DNA of 34,997 bases from Clostridium sp. Cult2 (GCF_021655075.1 NZ_PPXX01000005.1:1-34997), one strand, 5' to 3'; positions 7,228 through 16,305 are shown, counted from the first letter of the stretch. The notes: generated from the sequence alone by a model not told the origin. Translations and numbers: made by a program.

Positions 7228-8658
7228 TTATTGTTTTCTACTAAGTACCAAATTACCACTATATACATCAAAAGCATAGGTTCTGTCTCCAATTTTTAAT
7301 AGCCATACTGCAACTAACTCTTCCTTGTTTTTATTAAGACAAGGATCTAAATATGCTAAAGAAATATCTATAATAGAGGATAAAATTTCTTCACGTAGCT
7401 CCTCACTTTTTATATCTTCAATAACAACCTTATTGTCCTGTATATATCCTTTTTCTAGCAATTGGTAGTTGGCATTTATTATGTCAAAAGCTGAAAACAT
7501 TTGGCTAGCCTCTGCCATATCCTGAACCTTTATATTCATATCTCTTCTAATAAATCTTTTATAATTCCTAATATGTTCATTAAAAACATCTATTTGAATA
7601 AAATCTTCTACAATATCTTTACCTAAAACAATAGGTATTCCCCTTATCCTATAATTGAAAGTCAATTTATAGCCTAAATTCTGCTCAGATTCTATTTCTT
7701 CAATTTTAGATAAATACAAATCCTTTGGAACGCCCATATAACTTGATAAAAATTCAGAAGCTGTATTTAAACTGATATAAAGATTTCTCTCCTTTACTGG
7801 TTCCTCTAATGGACTAAAATATTCCAATAGACCATCTCTATTTATTTTTAAAACCTTCTGGTTGTACACATATAATATGGAACCATTGTTTTCAACTATT
7901 TCTCTAATATAATCTATATTCTTTTTGAAAAACATTTCTGCAATACTTCTAACTTCTTCAATATCATCAATATCTAGCTCGTTTTCTACATAAACTAAGG
8001 GCATGTTTTTAGACATCCTATAGGTAATATATATATCACTATCGATATTTAAAGTCTCTCTAATAGGATAGTAGAAAGTATAATCTTTTTCTTCTATTAT
8101 CTTTAATTTATTTTTAACATTTCCTAAATCTATATTTAAATCATAAACCTTTAGATGCTCATTTCCATCGCTAAATACCACATAGGGCTCTTCCCTGCCT
8201 AAATAAAAATATATATTATCAATATTTGTCATCTTTTCTGTAATATTATTAGGTTTCACTACATCTAACGACCTAGCTAATATATAAGTGCTAAATTTTT
8301 CAGGAAAATAAAAAACTATGGACTTCTTTTTATGATACGTTAAGAATTCCTCAGTAGATAAGATTTCCGTCTTAATATTATTAGAAGACAGGATATCTGC
8401 CAAAGAAGAGCGAGCGCTTGTCCATAGATTATTATTATCATCATTATGAAAAATTGTATGGTTTTTTTCATCAAAATTCAGTAAATATTTATCAGGTTTT
8501 ATCATATCTGTAAGTAAATAGTTAGCAGATAAAGCTTCCTCTTTTTGAAAAATTGGTAATATTTCATAGGGCATCTGAATCCATAATCGTCTTGTCAAAA
8601 ACACACTAATAAATACCAAAGATAGGAGTAGGAAAGTCTTAACTCTTTCTTTAAACAC
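7228..8658 (-). CDS. yycH: WalRK regulatory protein YycH
   Basis: Partner of YycI in controlling WalK. Seen: 476 residues with an N-terminal membrane anchor (about 7-23, TFLLLSLVFISVFLT) and a large extracytoplasmic region. The protein is followed by yycI and preceded by walK plus one extra gene, the standard order. The sequence is divergent, as is normal for YycH, so the call rests on position, topology and size together. The start is GTG at 8658 with GAGGAGATG about 8 nt upstream. Confidence 0.85.
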   Translation of the reverse strand: MFKERVKTFLLLSLVFISVFLTRRLWIQMPYEILPIFQKEEALSANYLLTDMIKPDKYLLNFDEKNHTIFHNDDNNNLWTSARSSLADILSSNNIKTEILSTEEFLTYHKKKSIVFYFPEKFSTYILARSLDVVKPNNITEKMTNIDNIYFYLGREEPYVVFSDGNEHLKVYDLNIDLGNVKNKLKIIEEKDYTFYYPIRETLNIDSDIYITYRMSKNMPLVYVENELDIDDIEEVRSIAEMFFKKNIDYIREIVENNGSILYVYNQKVLKINRDGLLEYFSPLEEPVKERNLYISLNTASEFLSSYMGVPKDLYLSKIEEIESEQNLGYKLTFNYRIRGIPIVLGKDIVEDFIQIDVFNEHIRNYKRFIRRDMNIKVQDMAEASQMFSAFDIINANYQLLEKGYIQDNKVVIEDIKSEELREEILSSIIDISLAYLDPCLNKNKEELVAVWLLKIGDRTYAFDVYSGNLVLSRKQ

Positions 8659-8688
8659 AATTTATCATCTCCTCAAATCAATGGTATT

Positions 8689-9180
8689 TTATTTAATAGT
8701 AGGCGATATTGGCAAACTTCTTAAATTATCCACTGCTTGTGCTACCTCATAACAATAGAGAATTTTTTCTACTGAAGGTACCTCATTTACATCAAAAGTA
8801 ATAATAATTTTATTAATCCCAAGAATCAATTCTATTTCTTCTCCAAAACCAACTGCTCCAGATTTAATAGTTTTTGTTGAAATATGAGTGTAGGCATCTT
8901 TGTCAGGTAATTTAGTCAATGAATAATTCTTACCTGTCAAATCTATTGCCCCATATACATCTATAACAATACTAGTACCTTCCGGAGCTTTACCAGATAT
9001 TAACACTACCTTTTTAGTAGTAGCGGAGGAATCATTTTCTGGTGTAATTACCTGATATTTAGTTATATCGACCTTATCAAATCTTGGCCTTGTATTATTT
9101 GTGGATGCTGCAAATCCAACTGTTGATATAAAAAGAATTATTATCATGACAACTAAACTGGTCATTAATTTTTTCCACAT
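8689..9180 (-). CDS. Secreted protein of unknown function inside the wal operon
   Basis: Seen: 163 residues from ATG 9180, chosen because GAAGGAGG lies 7 nt upstream; the frame is open 8 codons further. A signal peptide (MWKKLMTSLVVMIIILFIST, then VGFA) is probably cut before ASTNN. The mature part is one beta-rich domain with VVLISGKAPEGTSIVIDVYG and GINKIIITF, which resembles extracellular Ig-like or cohesin-like beta-sandwich domains. No catalytic motif is visible. Position: between walK (64 nt plus the leader) and yycH (30 nt), same strand. Inference: a fourth extracytoplasmic partner of WalK, or a wall-associated protein co-made with the Wal system. It is not part of the Bacillus operon. 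Confidence 0.85.
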   Translation of the reverse strand: MWKKLMTSLVVMIIILFISTVGFAASTNNTRPRFDKVDITKYQVITPENDSSATTKKVVLISGKAPEGTSIVIDVYGAIDLTGKNYSLTKLPDKDAYTHISTKTIKSGAVGFGEEIELILGINKIIITFDVNEVPSVEKILYCYEVAQAVDNLRSLPISPTIK

Positions 9181-9268
9181 AGCTTTACCTCCTTCATCAT
9201 ACAATAGGGGACAATAACATTATACAATAATTATATTACAAATATATTACAAGCTAATTAAAATTGAA

Positions 9269-11074
9269 TTACAGGCTAGTAGTTATAGGTAAGACTATTT
9301 CTACTTCAGTGCCTACATTATATTCAGATTTTAATTTTATTTCTCCACCATGAGCTTCTACTATCTGTTTTGCAATGGATAAACCTAACCCTGTTCCACC
9401 TAAATCCCTACTTCTTCCCTTATCAACCCTATAAAATCTTTCAAAAATTCTGTTTTTATCCTCTTTTGGTATTCCAATACCATTATCCTCTACTGTGATA
9501 ATAATATTATTATCATCAAAATATTTTGCTGATACATTAATTCTACCATTATTAGGAGTATATTTAATTGCATTTGATACTATATTTAGTATAACCTGTT
9601 CTATACCATCTTTATCTATTACAATACTTGGTAATTTTTCTTCAATGTTTAAATTTAGCTCTTGGTTTTTTTCTTTAAAGGAGAATTCAAGCTTTAAGCA
9701 AACGTCCTTAATCAATTTTTCTAATGTACAATTAACTTTATGCCATTTAGTTTTATTATAATCTAGATTAGAAAGTTGAAGTAAATCTCTAACTATACGT
9801 GCCATCCTATCACATTCATTGTCTATTACATATAAAAATTTCTTAGATAGTTCTTCATCTATATCCCCATAATCCATCAAAGTTTCAGTATAGGATTTAA
9901 TAGTGGTTATTGGTGTCTTTAATTCATGGGAAACATTTGCAACAAATTCCTTTCTCATATTATCTAGTTTATGCTGTTCAGTAATATCCTGGAACACTAT
10001 TATTATTCCACCAATATTATTTTTTTCATTACGAAAAGGTGCATATTTAATCCTATATACAATGTTTTTTATCTCGACTATTTCATCCCCTTCAAGGCTG
10101 TATAAATCTTGATAATCTATGTTTTTTATGTTTATTTTATCCATGGCAAAAACTTTGTTATGAGTAAATTCCTCATTCATAGTCTGTTCTAAATCAAGTA
10201 TATCTATTGCAATGGGATTAGCATGGATAATATGTCCCTTTACATCAACTGCTATAACTCCATCTGCCATATAATTAAATATAGTGTCTAATTTGCTTTT
10301 TTCTAGGTCCATCTCTTGAATTGTATCTTTCAATTTTAAAGTAAGGTAGTTAAACATACTGGCTAGTTGTCCCATTTCATCATCGGATTTCACCTCAACA
10401 AATTGGTCAAAATCACCTTTTGCCATTCTTTCAGCTTTCTTGGTTACATCTCTAATTGGTTCAGTTATACTACTAGCAATTAAAAAACCTAATACTACGG
10501 TTATTCCTAAAGCTAACATAGTGGCACTAGTCAATATCTTTTTAGAATCATCAATAGTTTTATATACATCTTGTAAGTCACTGGTCATATATAAAACACC
10601 TTTAACCTGACCTACTTCATTTAGTACTGGATATGCTAAATGTTGAAATGTAGTATTCTCATTTGCATCTTTTGTGATCCTTGGGCTTTTTTCACCTCTA
10701 TAAGCGTCCAAGATTAAGGTAGGATCTAAATAAACTAAAGCATTTTGCCCTCTAATTTTTTCATAATTGCTATGGGAAGAGGCTATTATTTTAGGTATGT
10801 TTTCATCGTGGATAACATAAAGGGTCTCAGATCCATCAAATCTCCATTCATTTAAAGTTTTCTGAATTTCTTTATAAACTAGACTCCAATTATCCTCTGA
10901 TAAATAGCTGGAAGTACTAATAATGGATTCTATTTGTTTTATCATGGTATTTACTCTATTATTAAGTTGTTGTGCTTCAAACCTTTGAACTATGAAGACT
11001 CCTACTATTACCATAGCCATAAATACAAGCAAAAAATACACTATGATAAATTTCCATCTAATACTTGTAAACAT
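9269..11074 (-). CDS. walK: Cell-wall sensor histidine kinase WalK
   Basis: Membrane sensor kinase that phosphorylates WalR to match autolysin production to wall synthesis. Seen: 601 residues. TM1 is about 9-29, an extracellular domain about 30-180, TM2 about 182-202, HAMP about 203-256 and a cytoplasmic PAS about 258-366. The HisKA domain has His383 in VSHELKTPITT, and the ATPase domain has the N box NIVSNAIKYTP, the G1 box DNGIGIP and the G2 box GGTGLGLS. This is the full WalK layout with the extracellular domain kept. Only 3 nt separate it from walR, so the two are co-translated. Confidence 0.96.
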   Translation of the reverse strand: MFTSIRWKFIIVYFLLVFMAMVIVGVFIVQRFEAQQLNNRVNTMIKQIESIISTSSYLSEDNWSLVYKEIQKTLNEWRFDGSETLYVIHDENIPKIIASSHSNYEKIRGQNALVYLDPTLILDAYRGEKSPRITKDANENTTFQHLAYPVLNEVGQVKGVLYMTSDLQDVYKTIDDSKKILTSATMLALGITVVLGFLIASSITEPIRDVTKKAERMAKGDFDQFVEVKSDDEMGQLASMFNYLTLKLKDTIQEMDLEKSKLDTIFNYMADGVIAVDVKGHIIHANPIAIDILDLEQTMNEEFTHNKVFAMDKINIKNIDYQDLYSLEGDEIVEIKNIVYRIKYAPFRNEKNNIGGIIIVFQDITEQHKLDNMRKEFVANVSHELKTPITTIKSYTETLMDYGDIDEELSKKFLYVIDNECDRMARIVRDLLQLSNLDYNKTKWHKVNCTLEKLIKDVCLKLEFSFKEKNQELNLNIEEKLPSIVIDKDGIEQVILNIVSNAIKYTPNNGRINVSAKYFDDNNIIITVEDNGIGIPKEDKNRIFERFYRVDKGRSRDLGGTGLGLSIAKQIVEAHGGEIKLKSEYNVGTEVEIVLPITTSL

Positions 11075-11077
11075 GGG

Positions 11078-11770
11078 CTAGCCCCTCCTGAAATAATATC
11101 CTACTCCTCTTTTTGTCATTATATATTTATATTCTCCATCCTTGTCCTCTATCTTCTCTCTAAGCCTTCTAATTGTAACATCTACAGTTCTAATATCTCC
11201 GTAGTATTCATATCCCCATACTTCTTCTAGCAATTGTTCCCTTGTAAATACCTGTTCTACACTGGAAGCCAAAAATTTTAACAGCTCAAACTCTCTAAGA
11301 GTAAGCTCAATAACTTGTCCTCTTTTTTGTACTTCGTATTTGTTAAAATTGATAAGTAAATCTCTAATTTCTAATATGTCTCCATTATTTAATTCATTAT
11401 TCGAAAATTCAACTCTTCTTAAGTTTGCCTTTACTCTCGCTACTAACTCCCTCATACTAAAGGGTTTTGTAATATAATCATCTGCACCTAATTCTAAACC
11501 CAACACTTTATCTACCTCATCCTCTTTTGCTGTAAGCATTAGAATTGGTATTTTATAATCCTTTCGAATCTCTTTGAGAACTTGAAATCCATCTTTTTTA
11601 GGAAGCATAACATCTAAAACTATTAAATCTGGCTGTATCCTGTGAACTTCTTCTATTGCTTCTTCTCCATCAAAAGCCAAGTTAACAATGTATCCTTCCT
11701 TTTCCAAATTAAACTTTACAATATCTGCGATGGACTTCTCATCGTCTACTACTAATATGTTTCTATTCAT
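11078..11770 (-). CDS. walR: Response regulator WalR
   Basis: OmpR/PhoB-class activator and repressor of peptidoglycan hydrolase genes; it binds two TGTWAH half-sites spaced by 5 nt. Seen: 230 residues. The receiver domain (1-120) has the acidic pair D9/D10, phospho-acceptor D53 (LIVLDVMLPKKDG) and K102-region TKPFSMREL; the C-terminal winged-helix domain has ELTLREFELLKFL and TVDVTIRRLREKIE. The frame begins with GTG 11779, but GGAG 8 nt before ATG 11770 and the family N-terminus MNRNILVVDDE fix the start. The promoter at 11868-11896 makes it the first gene of the operon. Confidence 0.97.
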   Translation of the reverse strand: MNRNILVVDDEKSIADIVKFNLEKEGYIVNLAFDGEEAIEEVHRIQPDLIVLDVMLPKKDGFQVLKEIRKDYKIPILMLTAKEDEVDKVLGLELGADDYITKPFSMRELVARVKANLRRVEFSNNELNNGDILEIRDLLINFNKYEVQKRGQVIELTLREFELLKFLASSVEQVFTREQLLEEVWGYEYYGDIRTVDVTIRRLREKIEDKDGEYKYIMTKRGVGYYFRRG

Positions 11771-11785
11771 AAATATCACTCCATT

Positions 11786-11807
11786 TGTCTAATGAATGTT
11801 TAATGAA
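11786..11807. repeat. 11-bp direct repeat in the walR leader
   Basis: On the plus strand TGTCTAATGAA is followed directly by TGTTTAATGAA, with a further partial copy at about 11832-11842. The 11-bp period and the TGT half-sites recall sites of OmpR-class regulators, including WalR, but each half-site departs from TGTWAH. The repeat lies in the transcribed leader of walR, downstream of the predicted start point. Confidence 0.45.
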
Positions 11808-11867
11808 CACACTTACTTAAATCTAAATACTTTTCTAATGAAGTGTCTACACTACCCCCATGCCTAA

Positions 11868-11896
11868 ATTATCTAATAATAAATTAAACTTGTCAA
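11868..11896 (-). promoter_or_regulatory. Sigma-A promoter of the wal operon
   Basis: On the minus strand TTGACA (11896-11891), a 17-nt spacer, and GATAAT (11873-11868). The -35 is perfect and the -10 has one mismatch. The predicted transcript starts near 11861, leaving a leader of about 90 nt before walR. Confidence 0.8.
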
Positions 11897-11941
11897 ACCC
11901 ATATTTAAATAAAACCCCTTCCAATTTAATTATAATTGCTA

Positions 11942-11970
11942 TTGAAATTGTCCTATATATATTATATAAT
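11942..11970 (+). promoter_or_regulatory. Sigma-A promoter of the manganese riboswitch transcript
   Basis: TTGAAA (11942-11947), a 17-nt spacer, and a perfect TATAAT (11965-11970). The start would be near 11977, immediately before the first paired base of the riboswitch. It is divergent from the wal promoter about 45 bp away. Confidence 0.85.
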
Positions 11971-11977
11971 TGAGTTC

Positions 11978-12070
11978 AACAGAGGGGAGTAGCTAATTAA
12001 ATAGTTAGTCGTCAATCCGGAGCAATCCCGGCTAACTATCCTGTAAACTTTAGGTAGCAAGACCTTTGTT
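11978..12070 (+). ncRNA. yybP-ykoY manganese riboswitch
   Basis: Seen: the conserved 5' block AGGGGAGTAGC, the GTCGTCAATCCGG internal-loop region, TCCCGGCTAAC, and the closing GGTAGCAAGACCTTTG. These are the hallmark segments of the yybP-ykoY family, whose aptamers bind Mn2+ (established for the Lactococcus yoaB and other examples). The outer stem pairs AACAGAGG (11978-11985) with CCTTTGTT (12063-12070), with one G-U pair. The same CCTTTGTT is the left arm of the following terminator, so Mn2+-stabilised closure of the outer stem should stop the terminator from forming. Predicted behaviour: transcription ON when Mn2+ is high. Confidence 0.93.
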
Positions 12071-12101
12071 TAGTCACTAATGGCTAAACAAAGGTCTTTT
12101 T
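12060..12101 (+). terminator. Riboswitch-controlled intrinsic terminator
   Basis: A perfect 14-bp stem (AGACCTTTGTTTAG, 12060-12073, with CTAAACAAAGGTCT, 12084-12097) followed by TTTTATTT. The left arm overlaps the 3' side of the riboswitch outer stem, giving mutually exclusive folds. Confidence 0.92.
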
Positions 12102-12227
12102 ATTTGACATATTATATTTTAACAACTCTACTCTAAATGTTCAACCTTTACCACAAACTAACAGAATTGTATTTATTTTTTATTCTAGGTGGTATACTAA
12201 TGTAAACAGAGAAAGGAATGACTTATA

Positions 12228-14921
12228 ATGGAATGGTATGAAAAAAATATTGAGGGCTTATTATCTGAATTAAATACCAATAATCAAACTGGTATTTCCA
12301 ATGAAGAAGCTGAAAATCGTTTAAAAAAATATGGTTTCAATGAATTAAAGGAGGAAGCAAAAAAAAGTTTATTATCAAAGATAATTGCACAATTTAATGA
12401 CTTTCTAGTAATTATATTGATAATAGCCAGTATCATATCCTTCATAGTTGGAGAAAAAACCGATTCTGTTGTGATATTAGCCATAGTAATTATTAATGCA
12501 TTTTTAGGTTTATATCAAGAAGGTAGGGCAGAAAAATCTTTAGAAGCGTTAAAAAAGATGGCTGCCCCTAATGCTAAAGTCATAAGAAGTGAATCTGCTA
12601 CCATAGTTCCTGCTAACACTTTAGTACCAGGTGATGTAGTCCTATTAGAATCTGGAGACATTATTCCTGCTGATTTAAGATTAATAGAATCCTCTAATTT
12701 GAAAGTAGAAGAGGCTTCCTTAACTGGTGAATCCGTCCCTGTAGAAAAGGATGCAAATGCTATATTTGACCAGGAAATAGCTTTGGGAGATAGAACAAAT
12801 ATGGCATATATGAGTACCATTGTTACCTATGGTAGAGGTAAAGGAATAGTTGTTGAAACAGGACATGGTACTGAAATAGGTAAGATTGCAACTATGATTC
12901 AAACCTTTGAAGATGAAACCACTCCTTTACAAAAAAAGCTGAATGAATTAGGAAAATATTTGGGCATTGCTTGTATAGTAGTATGTGCTTTAGTATTTGG
13001 CATTGGTATCCTTCAAGGAAGAGATATATTAGATATGTTTATGGTTGCTATTAGTTTAGCAGTAGCAGCTATCCCAGAAGGTTTGCCAGCTATTGTAACT
13101 ATAGTTCTAGCATTAGGCATGAACAGAATGGTTAAGAGAAACGCTATTGTAAAAAAATTATTAGCTGTTGAAACTTTGGGCTGTACTACAGTAATTTGTT
13201 CTGATAAGACAGGAACATTAACTCAAAATGAAATGACTGTTGTTAAAGTTTACACTAACCATAAAATATTAGATGTTACGGGTATTGGCTATGACCCAAT
13301 AGGAGAATTTAAGATTGATGATACTCCATTATCTCCAGAAAAATCCGCAAACTTAAATACTTTACTATCCATTGGTGTTCTATGTAACGATGCAATGTTA
13401 GATGAAACAGATGAAGGTTATAGAATATTAGGAGATCCTACTGAAGGTGCTTTAGTGACCTTAGCTGGTAAAGGAAACCTGCTAAGAGATGATATGAACA
13501 ACATATTTCCAAGGATAGAAGAAATTCCCTTTGACTCTGATAGAAAGATGATGACTACAATTCATAAAAATTTCATCCCTAATAAATTGGTATCATTTAC
13601 TAAAGGAGCACCAGATATAGTTATTAATAGGAGTAATAGTATTTATATTGATGGTAAAGTAGTTCCTTTTACTAATGAATTAAAAGAAGAAGTATTAAAT
13701 ATAAACAGTAAGTTTTCACGAAAAGCTTTAAGAGTTTTAGCCTTTGCTTTTAGAGAGTATGATAGTCTACCTAATGAAGTTTCATCAGAATCTATTGAAA
13801 ATAATATGATTTTTGTTGGACTAGTAGGCATGATTGATCCGCCTAGAGAAGAAGCCAAGGAGGCTATAAAAAAATGTGAAGAAGCAGGAATTAAGGCAGT
13901 TATGATTACTGGAGACTATAAGGAAACAGCCTTTGCTATCGCTAAAGAATTAGGAATAGCACAACATGAAGATGAGGCTATTATGGGAAAAGAATTGGAT
14001 TCAGTTTCTGATGATGATTTGAGAGAACTGGTAAAAGAAAAAAGTGTTTATGCAAGAGTTTCTCCAGAACATAAGGTACGTATAGTTAATGCGTTAAAGG
14101 CAAATGGAGAGATTACTGCTATGACAGGAGATGGAGTCAATGATGCACTAGCCCTAAAAAGAGCTGATATTGGTGTCTCTATGGGAATTACAGGAACTGA
14201 TGTGGCAAAGAATACAGCTGAAGTTATTTTAACTGATGATAATTTTGCAAGCATTGTAGCTGCTGTAGAAGAAGGTAGAATAATATATAGTAACATTAAA
14301 AAATTTGTATTCTTTTTATTGTCCTGTAATATTGGAGAAATTTTAATAGTATCTTTAAGTATTCTCCTTGGATTAGAAGTTCCACTTATTCCAATCCAAT
14401 TATTATGGTTAAACCTTATAACCGATAGTTTTCCAGCCTTAGCTTTAGGTGTAGAAAAGGGAGAAGCTGAAATAATGAAAATTCCACCTAGGAACACAGA
14501 TGAACCTATATTAGATAAGGGAATGGTCAGGGGTATAATAGTTCAAAGTATAGCTATTGCTTTAGGATCATTATTAGCATATAGATGGGGATTAAAAACT
14601 TATGGTGAAGAAAATATAATTGTTGCAAGAACTGTAACTTTCGCAACCTTAATTACAGCCGAATTGTTAAGAGCTTATTCCAGTAGATCTGAAAAACATA
14701 CTATATTTGAAATAGGCGTGTTTTCTAACAGAACATTAACCTATGCAACTTTAGTTTCTTTCGTTCTATTACTTATTGTAATATATCTACCATTTCTCCA
14801 ACCAATTTTTGATACCTATCCTCTAGGTTTTATGGATTGGCAAATAGTATTATTACACGCATTTTTGCCTCTTGTAGTTGGTGAAGTATATAAATTGTTT
14901 TTGAGAAAAAAAGCCCTTTAA
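12228..14921 (+). CDS. P-type cation ATPase, probable Mn2+ (or Ca2+) exporter
   Basis: A PII-type ATPase that pumps a divalent cation out of the cytoplasm. Seen: 897 residues. An N-terminal cation-ATPase domain is followed by the actuator motif TGES (166-169), the M4 ion-site PEGLP (283-287), the phosphorylation site Asp326 in DKTGTLT, the nucleotide domain, the hinge MTGDGVNDALALK, the M6 ion-site segment LNLITDSFPALALG, and C-terminal helices to a KKAL end. Sequence alone fits a SERCA-like Ca2+ pump. The Mn2+ riboswitch upstream points to Mn2+ as substrate, as for Lactococcus YoaB. The ATG has AAAGGA about 10 nt upstream. A possible extended -10 (TGGTATACT, 12190-12198) between terminator and gene could give riboswitch-independent basal expression, but it lacks a clear -35. 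Confidence 0.92.
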   Translation: MEWYEKNIEGLLSELNTNNQTGISNEEAENRLKKYGFNELKEEAKKSLLSKIIAQFNDFLVIILIIASIISFIVGEKTDSVVILAIVIINAFLGLYQEGRAEKSLEALKKMAAPNAKVIRSESATIVPANTLVPGDVVLLESGDIIPADLRLIESSNLKVEEASLTGESVPVEKDANAIFDQEIALGDRTNMAYMSTIVTYGRGKGIVVETGHGTEIGKIATMIQTFEDETTPLQKKLNELGKYLGIACIVVCALVFGIGILQGRDILDMFMVAISLAVAAIPEGLPAIVTIVLALGMNRMVKRNAIVKKLLAVETLGCTTVICSDKTGTLTQNEMTVVKVYTNHKILDVTGIGYDPIGEFKIDDTPLSPEKSANLNTLLSIGVLCNDAMLDETDEGYRILGDPTEGALVTLAGKGNLLRDDMNNIFPRIEEIPFDSDRKMMTTIHKNFIPNKLVSFTKGAPDIVINRSNSIYIDGKVVPFTNELKEEVLNINSKFSRKALRVLAFAFREYDSLPNEVSSESIENNMIFVGLVGMIDPPREEAKEAIKKCEEAGIKAVMITGDYKETAFAIAKELGIAQHEDEAIMGKELDSVSDDDLRELVKEKSVYARVSPEHKVRIVNALKANGEITAMTGDGVNDALALKRADIGVSMGITGTDVAKNTAEVILTDDNFASIVAAVEEGRIIYSNIKKFVFFLLSCNIGEILIVSLSILLGLEVPLIPIQLLWLNLITDSFPALALGVEKGEAEIMKIPPRNTDEPILDKGMVRGIIVQSIAIALGSLLAYRWGLKTYGEENIIVARTVTFATLITAELLRAYSSRSEKHTIFEIGVFSNRTLTYATLVSFVLLLIVIYLPFLQPIFDTYPLGFMDWQIVLLHAFLPLVVGEVYKLFLRKKAL

Positions 14922-14931
14922 AGGGCTTTTT
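14908..14931 (+). terminator. Terminator of the P-type ATPase gene
   Basis: Perfect 24-bp palindrome AAAAAGCCCTTT and its mirror, overlapping the stop codon and ending in five T followed by ATTTT. Confidence 0.85.
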
Positions 14932-14988
14932 ATTTTAGCACATTTTATAATTATCATGCATAGGATAGAACAAGGAAGGTGGTTTTAT

Positions 14989-16272
14989 ATGAGAAGAATG
15001 AGTGGTTCTAAAATATGCCCTATATTAAGTGCTAAAATTATATCTCAATCAAAAGAAGAACTGCCTGTAATTGTTCAATTAAAAGAAAAGGATAATAGGC
15101 TAGAAGATGGAATTATAAATCTGTCTGCAAAAGTTAAAGGACCCTTACCCATAATTAATGGAGTTGCCTGTAACTTAAGTACAGATATCATCTATAGATT
15201 GGCAAATAGTCCTGATATTGAATATATTAGTTTTGATTCCAAAGTATTCACCCAATTGGATATAGCTGTTCCAACTATGGGTGGGTATTTCCCTCATGAA
15301 AAAGGATTTAAAGGAAAAGGAATAACCGTTGCAGTAATAGATACAGGAGTTGCACCTCATCAAGACTTAACAAGCCCAATTAATAGAATTGTTGGATTTA
15401 AAGATCTTGTTAATAATAAATCTACTCCCTATGATGATAATGGCCACGGTACTCATGTGGCAGGGATAATAGGGGGAAATGGCTATTCTTCTAGGGGGAA
15501 GTATTCAGGTATAGCTCCAGAGTCTAATATTTTGGCTATTAAAGCTTTAGATAGTGCTGGCAGTGGTAATACCTCTAATATCATTGCTGCCATATCTTAT
15601 GTAATTGAAACTAAAGAGCAGTATAATACTAAAGTATTGAATCTATCCTTTGGAAGTCCAGCGTCTAGTAATTGCACAAAGGATCCTTTATGTAAAGCTG
15701 TAGCTGAAGCAGAAAAAGCTGGAATAATAGTTGTAGCTGCAGCAGGAAACAGTGGCCCTAGCGGAAAGACTATTTTATCTCCAGGTATTAGTCCTAATGT
15801 AATTACAGTAGGTGCTATTGATGATAAAAGAACTATAGATTTAACAGATGATGTTATTGCCTCCTTTTCAAGTAGAGGTCCAACAAATGAAGGGTTGTCA
15901 AAACCTGATATAGTTGCACCAGGCGTAAATATCAATTCCCTATCTAATACTAATTTAGATGAGTATAAGGCTTTAAGTGGTACTTCCATGGCCACACCTT
16001 TCATATCTGGTGCTGTAGCGTTATTATTGAATAAAGAAGCTTCTCTTACTTCTAAGAATGTGAAGAAAAGGTTGATGTCTTCCTGTATAGACTTAAAGGA
16101 ATCGATAGATTTGCAAGGTGCTGGATTGTTAAACTTAAAATTACTATTTGATGATGGAAAAGATAACTTAACAAATAATACCCCCCCAAAATCTACTGAT
16201 TTTGGAGGAGAATTATTTGAGAATATTATTATGATTTTAATTATACTATTTTTACTGGATTCTAGGATTTAA
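14989..16272 (+). CDS. S8-family subtilisin-like serine protease
   Basis: Seen: 427 residues from ATG 14989; the frame is open 11 codons upstream, but GGAAGGTGG lies 6 nt before this ATG. The N-terminal ~95 residues form a propeptide-like domain without a signal peptide. The catalytic domain has Asp118 (VAVIDTGVAPH), His153 (NGHGTHVAG), the oxyanion Asn254 (AAAGNSGP) and Ser333 (SGTSMATP), so it should be active. A linker (about 390-408) and a hydrophobic C-terminal tail (about 410-425, ENIIMILIILFLLD) follow. With no signal peptide it resembles the intracellular AprX-type subtilases; the tail may hold it at the membrane. No substrate is known. It starts 58 nt after the ATPase terminator. Confidence 0.93.
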   Translation: MRRMSGSKICPILSAKIISQSKEELPVIVQLKEKDNRLEDGIINLSAKVKGPLPIINGVACNLSTDIIYRLANSPDIEYISFDSKVFTQLDIAVPTMGGYFPHEKGFKGKGITVAVIDTGVAPHQDLTSPINRIVGFKDLVNNKSTPYDDNGHGTHVAGIIGGNGYSSRGKYSGIAPESNILAIKALDSAGSGNTSNIIAAISYVIETKEQYNTKVLNLSFGSPASSNCTKDPLCKAVAEAEKAGIIVVAAAGNSGPSGKTILSPGISPNVITVGAIDDKRTIDLTDDVIASFSSRGPTNEGLSKPDIVAPGVNINSLSNTNLDEYKALSGTSMATPFISGAVALLLNKEASLTSKNVKKRLMSSCIDLKESIDLQGAGLLNLKLLFDDGKDNLTNNTPPKSTDFGGELFENIIMILIILFLLDSRI

Positions 16273-16294
16273 AAGGGCGGGCAACCGTCCTTTT
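16271..16294. terminator. Hairpin between convergent protease and activator genes
   Basis: AAAAGGGCGG and CCGTCCTTTT pair around a GCAA tetraloop with one G-U pair, overlapping the protease stop codon. The symmetric A/T ends suit termination in both directions, although no long T tract follows. Confidence 0.6.
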
Positions 16295-16305
16295 GGTATA
16301 TCGTA

